Shown: piece after piece, positions 42,803-52,464 of the stretch | Layout of the letters: every line of letters begins with the position of its first letter | Numbering within the stretch: the stretch's first letter is position 1 | Source of the DNA: Geosporobacter subterraneus DSM 17957 | GTDB lineage: Bacteria; Bacillota; Clostridia; Peptostreptococcales; Thermotaleaceae | DNA: 64,000 nt | NCBI RefSeq assembly: GCF_900142145.1 | Contig: NZ_FQZV01000005.1 | Span: forward strand, 1-64,000 | Reading direction: 5' to 3' | Made by a program: the position numbers and the translations under genes | The notes under the pieces: generated by a model | What the model was told of the DNA's origin: nothing | The model's input: the letters and a program-made list of their open reading frames with translations, nothing else | The model's database searches: none

Positions 42803-42861
42803 GTAGGGGCAGACCTATGTGTCTGACCGTTTTATTTTGGGACGACACATGGGTCGTCCCC
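42803..42861. repeat. GTAG-headed palindrome pair (REP/BIME-like), pair 5
   Basis: GTAG (42803-42806) leads into GGGGCAGACCTATGTGTCTG, closely matching pair 1 (15315). The second hairpin GGGACGAC/GTCGTCCC (42839-42846/42853-42860) should end in CTAC. Instead it runs directly into the next inverted-repeat element, whose insertion probably replaced the end. Confidence 0.65.
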
Positions 42862-43055
42862 CATAGGCGTCAACTTAACCCATAATTTGTCATCCTGAGC
42901 GGAGTAAAACGGAGTCGAAGGATCTTTAAGCTAGATGATATATTCTGATAATCAAAAGTAATTTTGCGTATGTTCTATAAGATTCTTCGCTAACGCTCAG
43001 AATGACATGCTTCTAAGGTGTATTTGGAAATATTTAGATTAAGTTGACGCCTATG
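42862..43055. repeat. 194-bp inverted-repeat element (MITE-like), copy B
   Basis: Perfect 17-base terminal inverted repeats: CATAGGCGTCAACTTAA at 42862-42878 and its complement at 43039-43055. Inside are TTGTCATCCTGAGCG (42887-42901) and GAAGGATCT on the left, and AGATTCTTC plus CTCAGAATGACA on the right. These form the same inner palindrome as the element at 6225-6365. It is non-coding. It sits between livH and the T-box promoter, 27 bp before the -35. Confidence 0.75.
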
Positions 43056-43082
43056 AATCACACATCTATATAAAATATGCTC

Positions 43083-43111
43083 TTGACAAAAATATTTCAT
43101 TGTGTTAAAGT
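43083..43111 (+). promoter_or_regulatory. Promoter of the T-box/proC unit
   Basis: TTGACA (43083-43088), a 17-bp spacer and TAAAGT (43106-43111), just upstream of the T-box leader. Confidence 0.65.
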
Positions 43112-43127
43112 ATTAAAAATATTAAAA

Positions 43128-43390
43128 AGTGATGATCTGGAAATAGTATGAAGCATGCTGTAGTGCAGAGAGGGAACCGTTTGGTGAGAGGTTTCTATAC
43201 AGTCCTTCAGAACCCGTCTGGAGAGCTGCAGGCGAAGAGCCTTGCCGGAATCAGCACCGTTAACAGGCTGAGGATATCTTCTACAGATAGGTAGTAGAAC
43301 GTATCCTAAATGAGATGACCTTGTGTCAAAAAAGGTGGTACCGCGAATCATACCTCGCCCTTTTATATTTGGGCGAGGTTTTTATTTTTT
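43128..43390 (+). promoter_or_regulatory. T-box leader with proline (CCC) specifier
   Basis: The T-box core GGTGGTACCGCG is at 43334-43345. It is followed by the terminator stem CCTCGCCC/GGGCGAGG (43353-43360/43371-43378) and a T run. In stem I, GAA at 43210-43212 is followed by CCC (43213-43215), the usual specifier position, a proline codon. The discriminator-pairing base in TGGT is T, compatible with A73 of tRNA-Pro. Uncharged tRNA-Pro should allow proC read-through. Confidence 0.93.
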
Positions 43391-43416
43391 CTAGAATATA
43401 ATGGAGGTCGATGAAG

Positions 43417-44238
43417 ATGGAAAAACAGCGAATTGGCATTATTGGTGCTGGAAACATGGCAGAAGCATTAATACACGGCATGATTACCTCCATGAGGTTT
43501 TCAAGCCAAAGAATTTTAGTCAGCAATCGAAGCAACAGACAACGATTGGAGCACCTGGCAGAAAAATATAAGGTAGTAGGGACCAGCAAAAAGGACTTAG
43601 TAGAGCAATCGGATGTAATTGTTCTGGCCATGAAGCCACAGGATCTTTTTTCTGTAATAGAGGAAATCAAGGAATGGATGAGACCAGAACAGCTTTGCAT
43701 ATCTATCGCTGCAGGGGTAGATATGGCATCAATACAAAGAGCATCGGGATTAGAATTATCCATTGTAAGAGCAATGCCAAATACTTCGGCGAAGGTGTTG
43801 TGTTCTGCTACAGCCATAGCCAAGGGTGAAAATGCAACGGAGGAACAAATGGAGCTTGCCCGAAAAATCTTTTCTTGCGTAGGGACTGTCCGTGAAGTAG
43901 AGGAAGAACAGATGGATGTGGTAACTGGCTTAAGCGGCAGCGGACCCGCTTATGTATATAGTTTTCTGGAGGCTATGATTGACGGCGGACATCGACTGGG
44001 GCTTTCTCAGAAGGAGTCCACAGAACTGGTACTGCAGACATTGAGGGGCGCGGTAGAAATGATGACCGCAACAGGCATGAAGCCTGCAGAGCTGTCTCAG
44101 CAAATTTGCTCGCCCAATGGAACCACAGTAGCAGGTTTAGCAGTATTAAGACAAAATCACTTCAAGGAAAGTGTGATGGAGGCAATTAAGGCAGCCACCT
44201 TAAGATCAAAGGAGCTTCGGAAAAGCGTGCAGTCATAA
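43417..44238 (+). CDS. proC: Pyrroline-5-carboxylate reductase
   Basis: ProC reduces P5C to proline with NAD(P)H. The ~273-residue protein has the Rossmann start IGIIGAGNMAEALI, PNTSAKVLCSAT, and the family signature around VTGLSGSGPAYVYSFLEAM and SPNGTTVAGL. ATG 43417 lies 9 bp after GGAGG; ATG 43411 is too close. proA and proB are not adjacent, so the T-box controls this last step alone here. Confidence 0.96.
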   Translation: MEKQRIGIIGAGNMAEALIHGMITSMRFSSQRILVSNRSNRQRLEHLAEKYKVVGTSKKDLVEQSDVIVLAMKPQDLFSVIEEIKEWMRPEQLCISIAAGVDMASIQRASGLELSIVRAMPNTSAKVLCSATAIAKGENATEEQMELARKIFSCVGTVREVEEEQMDVVTGLSGSGPAYVYSFLEAMIDGGHRLGLSQKESTELVLQTLRGAVEMMTATGMKPAELSQQICSPNGTTVAGLAVLRQNHFKESVMEAIKAATLRSKELRKSVQS

Positions 44239-44261
44239 ATAAATGTAAAAAATTGGGGTTT

Positions 44262-44292
44262 GCCCTCTACACATGTGGTAGAGGGCTGTCCT
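44262..44292 (+). terminator. Terminator after proC
   Basis: A perfect 9-base stem GCCCTCTAC/GTAGAGGGC (44262-44270/44278-44286) followed by a modest T-rich stretch (TGTCCTATTTT). Confidence 0.65.
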
Positions 44293-44329
44293 ATTTTCAT
44301 GATATAATTTTGTATAAAGGGGTGAGAAC

Positions 44330-47300
44330 GTGAAAATCAAATATCTATTTGGAAGAGCTGGCAGCGGCAAAAGCCATTACATATTAGAAGAGATGAAAAA
44401 GGCATTAGTAGAGACGGAGCAGGAGTTAATCCTCATCGTTCCCGATCAGTTTACCCTTCAGGCAGAACGGGATCTCATAGAAAAAATGGAGCTGCCGGGG
44501 ATCATGCGTATTCAAGTTCTTAGCTTTACCAGATTGGCCCAGCGGGTTTTTAGTGAGGTAGGCGGAACGACCAGAACGCATATCAATGATCAGGGTAAGC
44601 AAATGATTATCCGAAAAATCATTGATGAATCAGAGAAAGAATTAAGAATTTACAAAAAAGGAGCCCAACAGGAGGGCTTTATCAGCAAACTAAGCGAACT
44701 GCTATGCGAGTTAAAACAGCAAACCATTTTACCTCAGGAGCTAATCCAGGGGACATCTTCTATGGAAACAGACAGTATGCTTCAGGATAAGCTCTCAGAT
44801 ATCGCCTACATATACGAACAATTCAATCAGTATCTGGAAGGCAAATATCTAGATACGGAGGATTATATCAATCTATTGATTGAAAAGATAGAAGAAGCAA
44901 GCTTCCTAAGGCACTGTCGAATTTGGATCGATGGATTCCACAGCTTTACGGCTCAATCCTATCAAGTCATGGAAAAGTTAATGGCACAGGCTCAAGAGGT
45001 TACCATAGCGCTTACCATGCCGCCAATGCCCGGTGATCAGGATGGAGACCTGTTTAAGGTTTCGGAAGAAACCTATCAGAAGCTCCATGAATTAGCATTG
45101 GAGCAGGGGATAGCAGAAGAAAGAATAAACATGGAACAAAGGGCGTACATAGGGAAGAGATCTGAGGAAATGACCCATCTTGAGAGAGAACTTTATGCTT
45201 ATCCTTATCGTGTTTATGAAGGAGAATCCTTGGAAAAAATAAGGATTTTTGCAGGAAATAACCTACATGCAGAGGTTGAAAACGCAGCTGCACAGATTTT
45301 GAGCTTGGTTAGAGACAAGAATTATCGGTGGAGGGATATTGCACTGGTCTCAAACGACATGGAGAACTATGGACTACTGGTGGAAAGGGTATTTCAAGAA
45401 TACGGAATTCCATACTTTTTAGATCAGAAAAAATCTATCATGAACAATCCCATTGTTGAATGTATTCTTTCAGCCTTAGAGATCATTCGAAGGGGTTATC
45501 GATATGAAGATGTATTTCGATACTTGAAAGCGGGCTTTAGCGGTCTTACTGTAGAGGCCTATGAGATTCTGGAAAATTATGTACTGCGTTATGGCATTCA
45601 AGGAAATCGCTGGACGGAAGCTTTTACACGGGGAGATGAAAAGCAGCTGAAAGGCTTGGAAGAGAGTCGAATAAAGTTTATTGAACCTATCAGGAAGCTG
45701 GAAAAAAAGATCAAGGGAAAGAAAACAGCGGAAGAAATAACTCGGGGACTTTATGAATTCTTGATAGATTTGGATGTGAACAAACAGCTGGAGGACTGGA
45801 TTGAAACCCTTAGAGATCAAGGCCAGTATGCCTATGTTTTAGAAAATGCTCAGCTTTGGAATATCTTGATGAATACCTTTGATCAAATGGTAGAGATTAT
45901 GGGAAAACAGTTTATCACCCTAAAAGAATATATCCGCATCCTGGATGCCGGCTTTTCTTCCCTAGAACTGGGGATTATTCCAACCACCATTGATCAGGTA
46001 TTGGTAGGGAATATTCAGCGGTCCAAAAGTCATGACATTAAGGCCCTTTTTGTGATTGGCGTCAATGATGGCATTTTACCTATGGGCAAAGGGGAAGAGG
46101 GAATCCTGTCCGATGAAGAAAAGCGTGTGATCAAAGAAAAGGGACTGCCGCTGCGTTCAGATCAGGAGGGAAAGGCTGCTGAGGAAAAGTTTCTCATTTA
46201 TTCAGCTTTTAGTAAGCCCAGTGATTACCTGTGGATCAGCTATGCCTTAGCAGATCAGGAGGGAAAGGCCTTGCGTCCATCTATTCTAATTGATCGCATT
46301 AAAAAGCTCTTCAAAGGCCTTTCAGTTGAGAGTGATATTATTTATGATGAAGGAAAACAGCTGCAGTTAATTGGAACCCAAAACAGTACCTTCAAATATC
46401 TTGTTGAAAATTTACGAAAATATATAGATGGAAAGCCTATGGCAGATCTTTGGTGGGATGTTTATCGCTGGTACTATGAACAGGAGGATTGGCGTTCTCG
46501 CAGGGATTTGGTAGTAGAGGGGTTTTTCCACAGCAATCAGGAGAACTATTTAGCTTCCCAGCATGCAAGGCAGCTTTATAAGCTGCCGATCCGATCTAGT
46601 GTTTCAAGACTGGAACAGTTTGTCAATTGCCCCTTCGCCCATTTTGTAAAGTACGGACTGAGGCCGAAAGAAAGGATACAATATAAGGTGGAAGCACCGG
46701 ATATCGGTGAATTATTTCATGACTCTATGAAAAAGTTTACAGAAAAGCTGCAGGCACAGAGTATTTCGTGGAGAGATCTGGATCGGGAGCAGTCTGATGC
46801 GGTGATTGACAGCATCATTGATGAGATGGTGCCGGACTATGGCGATGGGGTACTATTGAGTACGCACCGTTACAAGTACTTGGTTCAGCGGCTCAAACGG
46901 GTCAGCAGAAGGGCTGTGTGGACCCTTACGGATCATATCAAACGGGGCAGCTTTGAACCCATCGGCTACGAAGTAGGCTTTGGACAGGGAGAGGCCTATC
47001 CTCCTATCGAAGTGGAATTGACCGATGGGGAAAAGATTTATTTGGAAGGCAGAATTGACCGGGTAGATGCTTATGAGGATGAAGAGGGCAGCTACATGAA
47101 GATCATCGATTACAAATCGGGCAGTAAGAACTTTGATCTATCGGAGGTATATTACGGTCTGCAGCTGCAGCTGATGATTTATTTGGATGCTATGCTGACT
47201 CATCATAAGCACCCGGAAAATAAGCCTGTAAAGCCTGCAGGAATCTTTTATTTTAAGATTGACGATCCAATGGTCAAAACCGATGAACGGATTGTAGAAA

Positions 47301-47752
47301 CCATAGAAAAGGAAATCAGGAAGAAGTTAAAATTAAAGGGTCTTGTGCTCAAGGATGTACAGATCGTACGTCATATGGATCGGGAGATTGAAGGAAGTTC
47401 AGAGATTCTTCCGGTGTCTTTGGGTAAAACTCAAGAATTTCATAAATGGTCCTCTGTTCTGTCTCATGAAGGCTTTCACGCTGTGCTGAAGCATGTACGC
47501 AACCTGGTAAAGGAAATAACCAGTGAAATCATAAAAGGCAACATTCGGATTGAACCCTGCAAAAACGGAAAATATACCGCATGCAGTTTTTGCTCTTATC
47601 AAGGAATTTGTCAGTTTGACAGTTTGTTAGAGGATAACCGTTATAAGCAGATCAAGAAAATGAAGGATGATCAGATTATGCAGATTCTGATGCAGGAAGA
47701 GGAGATGAAGTCAGATGGTTCAGTGGACGGAGAGCCAACAGCAAGCCATTGA
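44330..47752 (+). CDS. addB: ATP-dependent helicase/nuclease subunit B
   Basis: The 1140-residue partner of AddA resects double-strand breaks and recognises Chi. The N-terminal Walker A is FGRAGSGKSHY (8-17). The C-terminal RecB-type nuclease (~900-1110) has EGRIDRVD and IIDYKSGS. The Fe-S cluster cysteines are one in FVNCPFAHF (~766) and three near the end (ACSFC, GICQF). The start is GTG 44330 behind AAAGGGGTGA; TATAAT at 44303-44308 preceded by TGA is the likely promoter. It overlaps addA by 38 bp. Confidence 0.95.
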   Translation: MKIKYLFGRAGSGKSHYILEEMKKALVETEQELILIVPDQFTLQAERDLIEKMELPGIMRIQVLSFTRLAQRVFSEVGGTTRTHINDQGKQMIIRKIIDESEKELRIYKKGAQQEGFISKLSELLCELKQQTILPQELIQGTSSMETDSMLQDKLSDIAYIYEQFNQYLEGKYLDTEDYINLLIEKIEEASFLRHCRIWIDGFHSFTAQSYQVMEKLMAQAQEVTIALTMPPMPGDQDGDLFKVSEETYQKLHELALEQGIAEERINMEQRAYIGKRSEEMTHLERELYAYPYRVYEGESLEKIRIFAGNNLHAEVENAAAQILSLVRDKNYRWRDIALVSNDMENYGLLVERVFQEYGIPYFLDQKKSIMNNPIVECILSALEIIRRGYRYEDVFRYLKAGFSGLTVEAYEILENYVLRYGIQGNRWTEAFTRGDEKQLKGLEESRIKFIEPIRKLEKKIKGKKTAEEITRGLYEFLIDLDVNKQLEDWIETLRDQGQYAYVLENAQLWNILMNTFDQMVEIMGKQFITLKEYIRILDAGFSSLELGIIPTTIDQVLVGNIQRSKSHDIKALFVIGVNDGILPMGKGEEGILSDEEKRVIKEKGLPLRSDQEGKAAEEKFLIYSAFSKPSDYLWISYALADQEGKALRPSILIDRIKKLFKGLSVESDIIYDEGKQLQLIGTQNSTFKYLVENLRKYIDGKPMADLWWDVYRWYYEQEDWRSRRDLVVEGFFHSNQENYLASQHARQLYKLPIRSSVSRLEQFVNCPFAHFVKYGLRPKERIQYKVEAPDIGELFHDSMKKFTEKLQAQSISWRDLDREQSDAVIDSIIDEMVPDYGDGVLLSTHRYKYLVQRLKRVSRRAVWTLTDHIKRGSFEPIGYEVGFGQGEAYPPIEVELTDGEKIYLEGRIDRVDAYEDEEGSYMKIIDYKSGSKNFDLSEVYYGLQLQLMIYLDAMLTHHKHPENKPVKPAGIFYFKIDDPMVKTDERIVETIEKEIRKKLKLKGLVLKDVQIVRHMDREIEGSSEILPVSLGKTQEFHKWSSVLSHEGFHAVLKHVRNLVKEITSEIIKGNIRIEPCKNGKYTACSFCSYQGICQFDSLLEDNRYKQIKKMKDDQIMQILMQEEEMKSDGSVDGEPTASH

Positions 47753-50700
47753 TGCAAGAAACAGCAACCTGCTGGTAGCTGCAGCAGCAGGTTCTGGAAA
47801 AACAGCTGTATTGGTAGAGCGAATTATTCAAATGATTCTAAAGGATGGTATAGACCTGGATGGCCTTCTTATCGTAACCTTTACCAATGCAGCAGCAGGA
47901 GAAATGCGGGAGAGAATTGCAGCGGCTATACTGAAAGAGCTGGAAAAGAAGAATGAAAAGGAAGCCCATCTTCGGAAGCAAATGAATCTATTGAGCCGTG
48001 CATCCATTAGTACCCTTCATGCCTTTTGCATTGAAGTAGTAAGAAAATATTTCCACCTGATTGAGATAGATCCGAATTTCCGCATCGGTGACGGTACGGA
48101 AACTGCTATTATGAAGCTGGAGGTAATGGAAGAGCTATTCGAAAGGGAGTATGAGAAGAGTACAAATGAATTCTTAGGTTTGGTAGAGCGATTTGGAGAT
48201 ACAAAACAGGACCAGCCTCTGCAGGACATCGTACTGCGGCTCTATGATTTTATACAAAGTAAGCCGGAACCTTTAGGATGGCTGCAGGAGCGGATAGAGG
48301 ACTTTCGTATGGATTTGGATGAATTCGAGAAAAGTCCCTGGTATACAACGATTGCAGAGCAAATCGCCATTGAGCTAAAGGGTGCCCTTGACTGCTTTGA
48401 AGAGGCAAAGGAATTGTGCGGAAGAGCAGGGGGACCTGCTGGCTATGGTGAAGCGATTGTTGAAGATATTCAGCAGGTTCAGATCTTAGAGCGTTCTTTA
48501 GGACAGGGTATAAAAGCTTTTCACCATCAATTAAGTCTCCTAAGTCATAAACGTCTTGGAAAGCTGGATAAAAATGTGGATGAAAGCTTAAAGGAAGAAG
48601 TAAAAACCCTTAGAGACAAGGGAAAAAAGATTCTTTCGGATATGCAAAAAGGACTATTTGGAAAGAACCCCGACGCAGCCATTAAGGACCTTCATTCCCT
48701 ATATCCCTATATGCAGTATTTGTATCAGCTGATCTATGCCTTTGATGAGGCCTATCAGGAAAAGAAAAAAGAAAAGGGAATAGTCGATTTTAATGACCTG
48801 GAGCATTATGCCTTAGCGATATTGAAGCATGAGTCTGCAGCGCAAGCCTATCGAAACAAATTTACTCATATTTTTGTGGACGAGTATCAGGACAGCAATA
48901 TCGTCCAGGAGACCCTAATAGGCTATATAAAGCGGGACAACAATCTATTTTTAGTGGGAGATGTAAAACAAAGCATTTACCGCTTCCGTCTTGCGGATCC
49001 CTCTTTATTTATTCAAAAGTATGAAACCTATAAAAATGAAGCCGAAAACATAGATAGAAGAATCGATTTAAGTCAAAATTTCCGAAGCAGAGAGGAAATA
49101 TTGGCGGGAGTCAACGGCATCTTCCGACAAATCATGTCCAAGGCCTTTGGGGAGATTGATTACGATGATCGTGCCAGCCTTTATAAAGGCGCTGTCATGG
49201 GCCCTCCTGCGGGAGCTCCCCTGGAGCTCCTATTGGTGGAGAAAAAAGAGATAGAAGAAGAGGATTTCCTTGAGGAAAATGAGGAAATGGAGATTTTCGA
49301 AGAACAGGAAGTGCTAGAGGATATGGCATTGGAAGCTAAGATTGCAGCACAAAAAATTAAAGAGCTTCTGCAGGGACAGATATATGATCAAAAGCTTGAG
49401 GGCTATCGGAAAGTTACCTATAGGGATATTGTCATATTGCTTCGTACCACTAAAAACTGGGCGGAGACTTTTCAAGAGGCTTTGATGGCTGAGGGGATTC
49501 CTGCCTATGCCGATGTCAATGCAGGCTACTTTGAAACCATTGAAATAAACATTTTTATCCACCTTTTACAGTTGATTGATAACAAGCGTCAGGATATACC
49601 GATGCTAAGTGTGATGCGATCGCCTATCGGCAGCTTCAGCACAGAGGATTTGATTAAAATCCGTTTACATAACAAAGGCGAGTCCTTTTATGAAGCGATA
49701 GAAATTTATTGTAAGGAAGGGAACGACGAACTGTCCAACCGGCTGCAGGCATTTATTGAAAAAATCAACCGATGGAAAGAGGAAGCAAGATATATCAATA
49801 TGGATACCTTCATTTGGAAGCTGCTCATGGAAACCGGGTATTATCATTATGTAGGGGCCATGCCTGGAGGCATGCAGCGTCAGGCGAATCTTCGAATCTT
49901 ATTTGACCGGGCTAGACAGTTCCAAAAAACTTCCATAAGAGGCCTCTTTAATTTCATCCGGTTCATTGACAAGTTGAAAAGCAGCAGCGGAGATATGGGA
50001 ACAGCGAAAATACTGGGAGAAAATGATAACCTGGTGCGGATCATGAGTATTCATAAGAGTAAGGGATTAGAATTTCCTATTGTAATCACTGCGGGGATGG
50101 GAAAGCAGTTTAATTTAATGGATACCAATCAACAGATTCTTTTCCACAAGGATTTGGGAATCGGTCCTAAATACGCTGATCCTGAACTGCGCCATTATAG
50201 TGATACTATTGTGAAGATTGCTATGAAGAATAAAATCAGGCTGGAAAGTCTGTCAGAAGAAATGCGTATTCTATATGTAGCGCTTACAAGGGCTAAGGAC
50301 AAGCTGATTTTGATAGGGGCAATTCGGGACCTGGAGAAAACCGCTAAACGATGGACAAGACCTCTTAATCCCTATCATCTGAGCAAAGGGAAAAGCTATA
50401 TGGATTGGATTGGATCGGTTTTGATCCGCCATCGGGATGGAGATGTGCTTCGGAATTTGGCCCAGATTCCGGCAGATCATACAGCGTTGCTCGCTGATGA
50501 GGCTCAATGGGTGATCCATATCTTGGGTCGTGAGGATGCGAGACAAGAGCAGCAACAGCAAGAGGTCAAGGAAAAGCTGTTGGCTCAGTTTAAGAGCTTT
50601 CATCGGGAGGAGACCTCCCAATACCGTGATATAATTTACCAGCGGTTAAACTGGCGATATGAGAACCAAATAGCTTCCCAAATACCATCGAAGCTTTCTG

Positions 50701-51317
50701 TTACGGAAATCAAGCGGCTTACAGCCAGGGATAGGAATCCAATGGGAATTTTTATTCCTCCCCTGCAAAAGATGCCTGGGTTTATGGAGGGAAAGAAGCA
50801 GTTTTCTGCTGCAGAGAAGGGAACTATCATACATTTTGTGATGCAGCATTTGCGGCTTCAAGAGCTTGGACAGAAAGAGCATATTCAGGATCAAGTAAAG
50901 GAAATGGTTTTAAAAGAATTGCTGACACCTGAAGAGGCAGCGATGGTAGACGTCGACAAGATATATGCTTTCTTTCAAAGCAGCATCGGTAAAAGAATTC
51001 TTCATGCAAAAGGAATCTACCGGGAAACAGCCTTTAACTATATGAAGCCTGCTCATCAATTGGGTATTGGACTGGAGAACTGTACCGAGGGATTGCTGGT
51101 GCAGGGGGTTATAGACTGTTACTTTGAAGAAGAGGATGGCTACGTATTGGTGGATTATAAGACTGACTACACAGCGTCGGAAGGGAAAGAAGAAATTTTG
51201 AACAAATATCGGATACAGATCGAGCTCTATAAAGAGGCGCTGGAGAAGATTTCGGGGAGAAAAGTAAAAGAATGTTATTTGTACTTATTTCATTTGGATG
51301 AGGCGGTAAAGCTATGA
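47715..51317 (+). CDS. addA: ATP-dependent helicase/nuclease subunit A
   Basis: This 1200-residue UvrD-type helicase fused to a nuclease begins MVQWTESQQQAIDARNSN with Walker A AAAAGSGKTAV. Motifs VDEYQDSNIVQE, GDVKQSIYRFR, SIHKSKGLEFPIV and RILYVALTRAKD follow. The nuclease core is GVIDCYFEEED and VLVDYKTDY (~1130-1145). Both AddA and AddB nucleases look intact, as in a full AddAB. It overlaps sbcD by 4 bp. Confidence 0.96.
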   Translation: MVQWTESQQQAIDARNSNLLVAAAAGSGKTAVLVERIIQMILKDGIDLDGLLIVTFTNAAAGEMRERIAAAILKELEKKNEKEAHLRKQMNLLSRASISTLHAFCIEVVRKYFHLIEIDPNFRIGDGTETAIMKLEVMEELFEREYEKSTNEFLGLVERFGDTKQDQPLQDIVLRLYDFIQSKPEPLGWLQERIEDFRMDLDEFEKSPWYTTIAEQIAIELKGALDCFEEAKELCGRAGGPAGYGEAIVEDIQQVQILERSLGQGIKAFHHQLSLLSHKRLGKLDKNVDESLKEEVKTLRDKGKKILSDMQKGLFGKNPDAAIKDLHSLYPYMQYLYQLIYAFDEAYQEKKKEKGIVDFNDLEHYALAILKHESAAQAYRNKFTHIFVDEYQDSNIVQETLIGYIKRDNNLFLVGDVKQSIYRFRLADPSLFIQKYETYKNEAENIDRRIDLSQNFRSREEILAGVNGIFRQIMSKAFGEIDYDDRASLYKGAVMGPPAGAPLELLLVEKKEIEEEDFLEENEEMEIFEEQEVLEDMALEAKIAAQKIKELLQGQIYDQKLEGYRKVTYRDIVILLRTTKNWAETFQEALMAEGIPAYADVNAGYFETIEINIFIHLLQLIDNKRQDIPMLSVMRSPIGSFSTEDLIKIRLHNKGESFYEAIEIYCKEGNDELSNRLQAFIEKINRWKEEARYINMDTFIWKLLMETGYYHYVGAMPGGMQRQANLRILFDRARQFQKTSIRGLFNFIRFIDKLKSSSGDMGTAKILGENDNLVRIMSIHKSKGLEFPIVITAGMGKQFNLMDTNQQILFHKDLGIGPKYADPELRHYSDTIVKIAMKNKIRLESLSEEMRILYVALTRAKDKLILIGAIRDLEKTAKRWTRPLNPYHLSKGKSYMDWIGSVLIRHRDGDVLRNLAQIPADHTALLADEAQWVIHILGREDARQEQQQQEVKEKLLAQFKSFHREETSQYRDIIYQRLNWRYENQIASQIPSKLSVTEIKRLTARDRNPMGIFIPPLQKMPGFMEGKKQFSAAEKGTIIHFVMQHLRLQELGQKEHIQDQVKEMVLKELLTPEEAAMVDVDKIYAFFQSSIGKRILHAKGIYRETAFNYMKPAHQLGIGLENCTEGLLVQGVIDCYFEEEDGYVLVDYKTDYTASEGKEEILNKYRIQIELYKEALEKISGRKVKECYLYLFHLDEAVKL

Positions 51318-52462
51318 GAATATTACATACTTCAGATTGGCATCTGGGCAGAATTTTTCACGGTATTCACCTTACTGAGGATCAAGCCCACATATTAGAT
51401 CAGTTTATAACTCTGGTGCACGATACAAAACCCGATGTAATATTGGTAGCAGGGGATATATTTGACCGTTCTGTACCTCCCACAGAAGCAGTCAATCTTC
51501 TGGATGAAGTGGTATCCAAAATACTGATAGATGAGGGTGTACCCATCATGATGATCGCCGGGAATCATGACAGTCCCGACCGTCTAGGTTTTGGATATCG
51601 GCTGCTGGAGGAAAGAGGACTGAATATTTCAGGAAAACTGAAGATAGATCGAAAGCCGGTGATCCTTCATGATGCCTATGGACCCGTATATTTTTATGCT
51701 ATTCCCTATGCAGAGCCCGCCTTAGTAAGGGAACATTTTCCGGGACAGAGCATCCAAGGACATGAGGAGGCCATGGGGAGCATTATTCAGCATATACATG
51801 GACACAGGCCTCAAAACATCCGTAATGTACTGATGGCCCATGCATTTGTGGCAGGGGGGGAGGAAAGTGAATCGGAACGACCCCTTTCAGTAGGAGGGTC
51901 CAGTGTTGTAAGGGCTGATTATTTTAAAGATTTTCATTACGTAGCCCTTGGACATTTGCACCGGCCCCAAAAAGCAGGGGAGGAACATATTCGTTATTCC
52001 GGCTCATTAATGAAATATTCTTTTTCAGAAGCCGCCCATAAGAAAGCTGTCAATTTTATCGAAATGGATGAGAAGGGAGATATCCGCATAGAATATATCT
52101 CTCTAAAGCCTAAGAGAGATTTGAGATGCGTGGAGGGTTATCTTCAGGATTTGCTAAAGGCGGGAGAACAGGATAACAACAGAGAGGATTATCTTAAAGT
52201 GACTTTGCTGGATGAGGGTGCCATCTTAGATGCCATCGGCAAACTAAGAAAGGTATATCCCAATGTATTACATATCGAAAGACCTCAACTAACGTCCAAC
52301 AACCAGCTTGTCAGCGCTGATAAAGATTTTAGGAAAATGAACGAGCTTCATCTGTTTGCTTCTTTCCTAGGTCAGGTAACAGACAGGGAGATTACTGAGG
52401 AGCAGCAAAAAGCATTCCAGCAGGTGCTGGATCAATACTATCGGATGATGCGGGAGGGGTAG
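51314..52462 (+). CDS. sbcD: DNA double-strand exonuclease subunit SbcD (Mre11)
   Basis: This 382-residue metallophosphoesterase has the Mre11 motifs TSDWHLG, GDIFDRSVPP, GNHDSPDR, MAHAFV and ALGHLHRPQ. It forms a complex with SbcC that cuts hairpins and trims DNA ends. It is translationally coupled to addA and sits 2 bp before sbcC. Confidence 0.96.
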   Translation: MRILHTSDWHLGRIFHGIHLTEDQAHILDQFITLVHDTKPDVILVAGDIFDRSVPPTEAVNLLDEVVSKILIDEGVPIMMIAGNHDSPDRLGFGYRLLEERGLNISGKLKIDRKPVILHDAYGPVYFYAIPYAEPALVREHFPGQSIQGHEEAMGSIIQHIHGHRPQNIRNVLMAHAFVAGGEESESERPLSVGGSSVVRADYFKDFHYVALGHLHRPQKAGEEHIRYSGSLMKYSFSEAAHKKAVNFIEMDEKGDIRIEYISLKPKRDLRCVEGYLQDLLKAGEQDNNREDYLKVTLLDEGAILDAIGKLRKVYPNVLHIERPQLTSNNQLVSADKDFRKMNELHLFASFLGQVTDREITEEQQKAFQQVLDQYYRMMREG

Positions 52463-52464
52463 CC

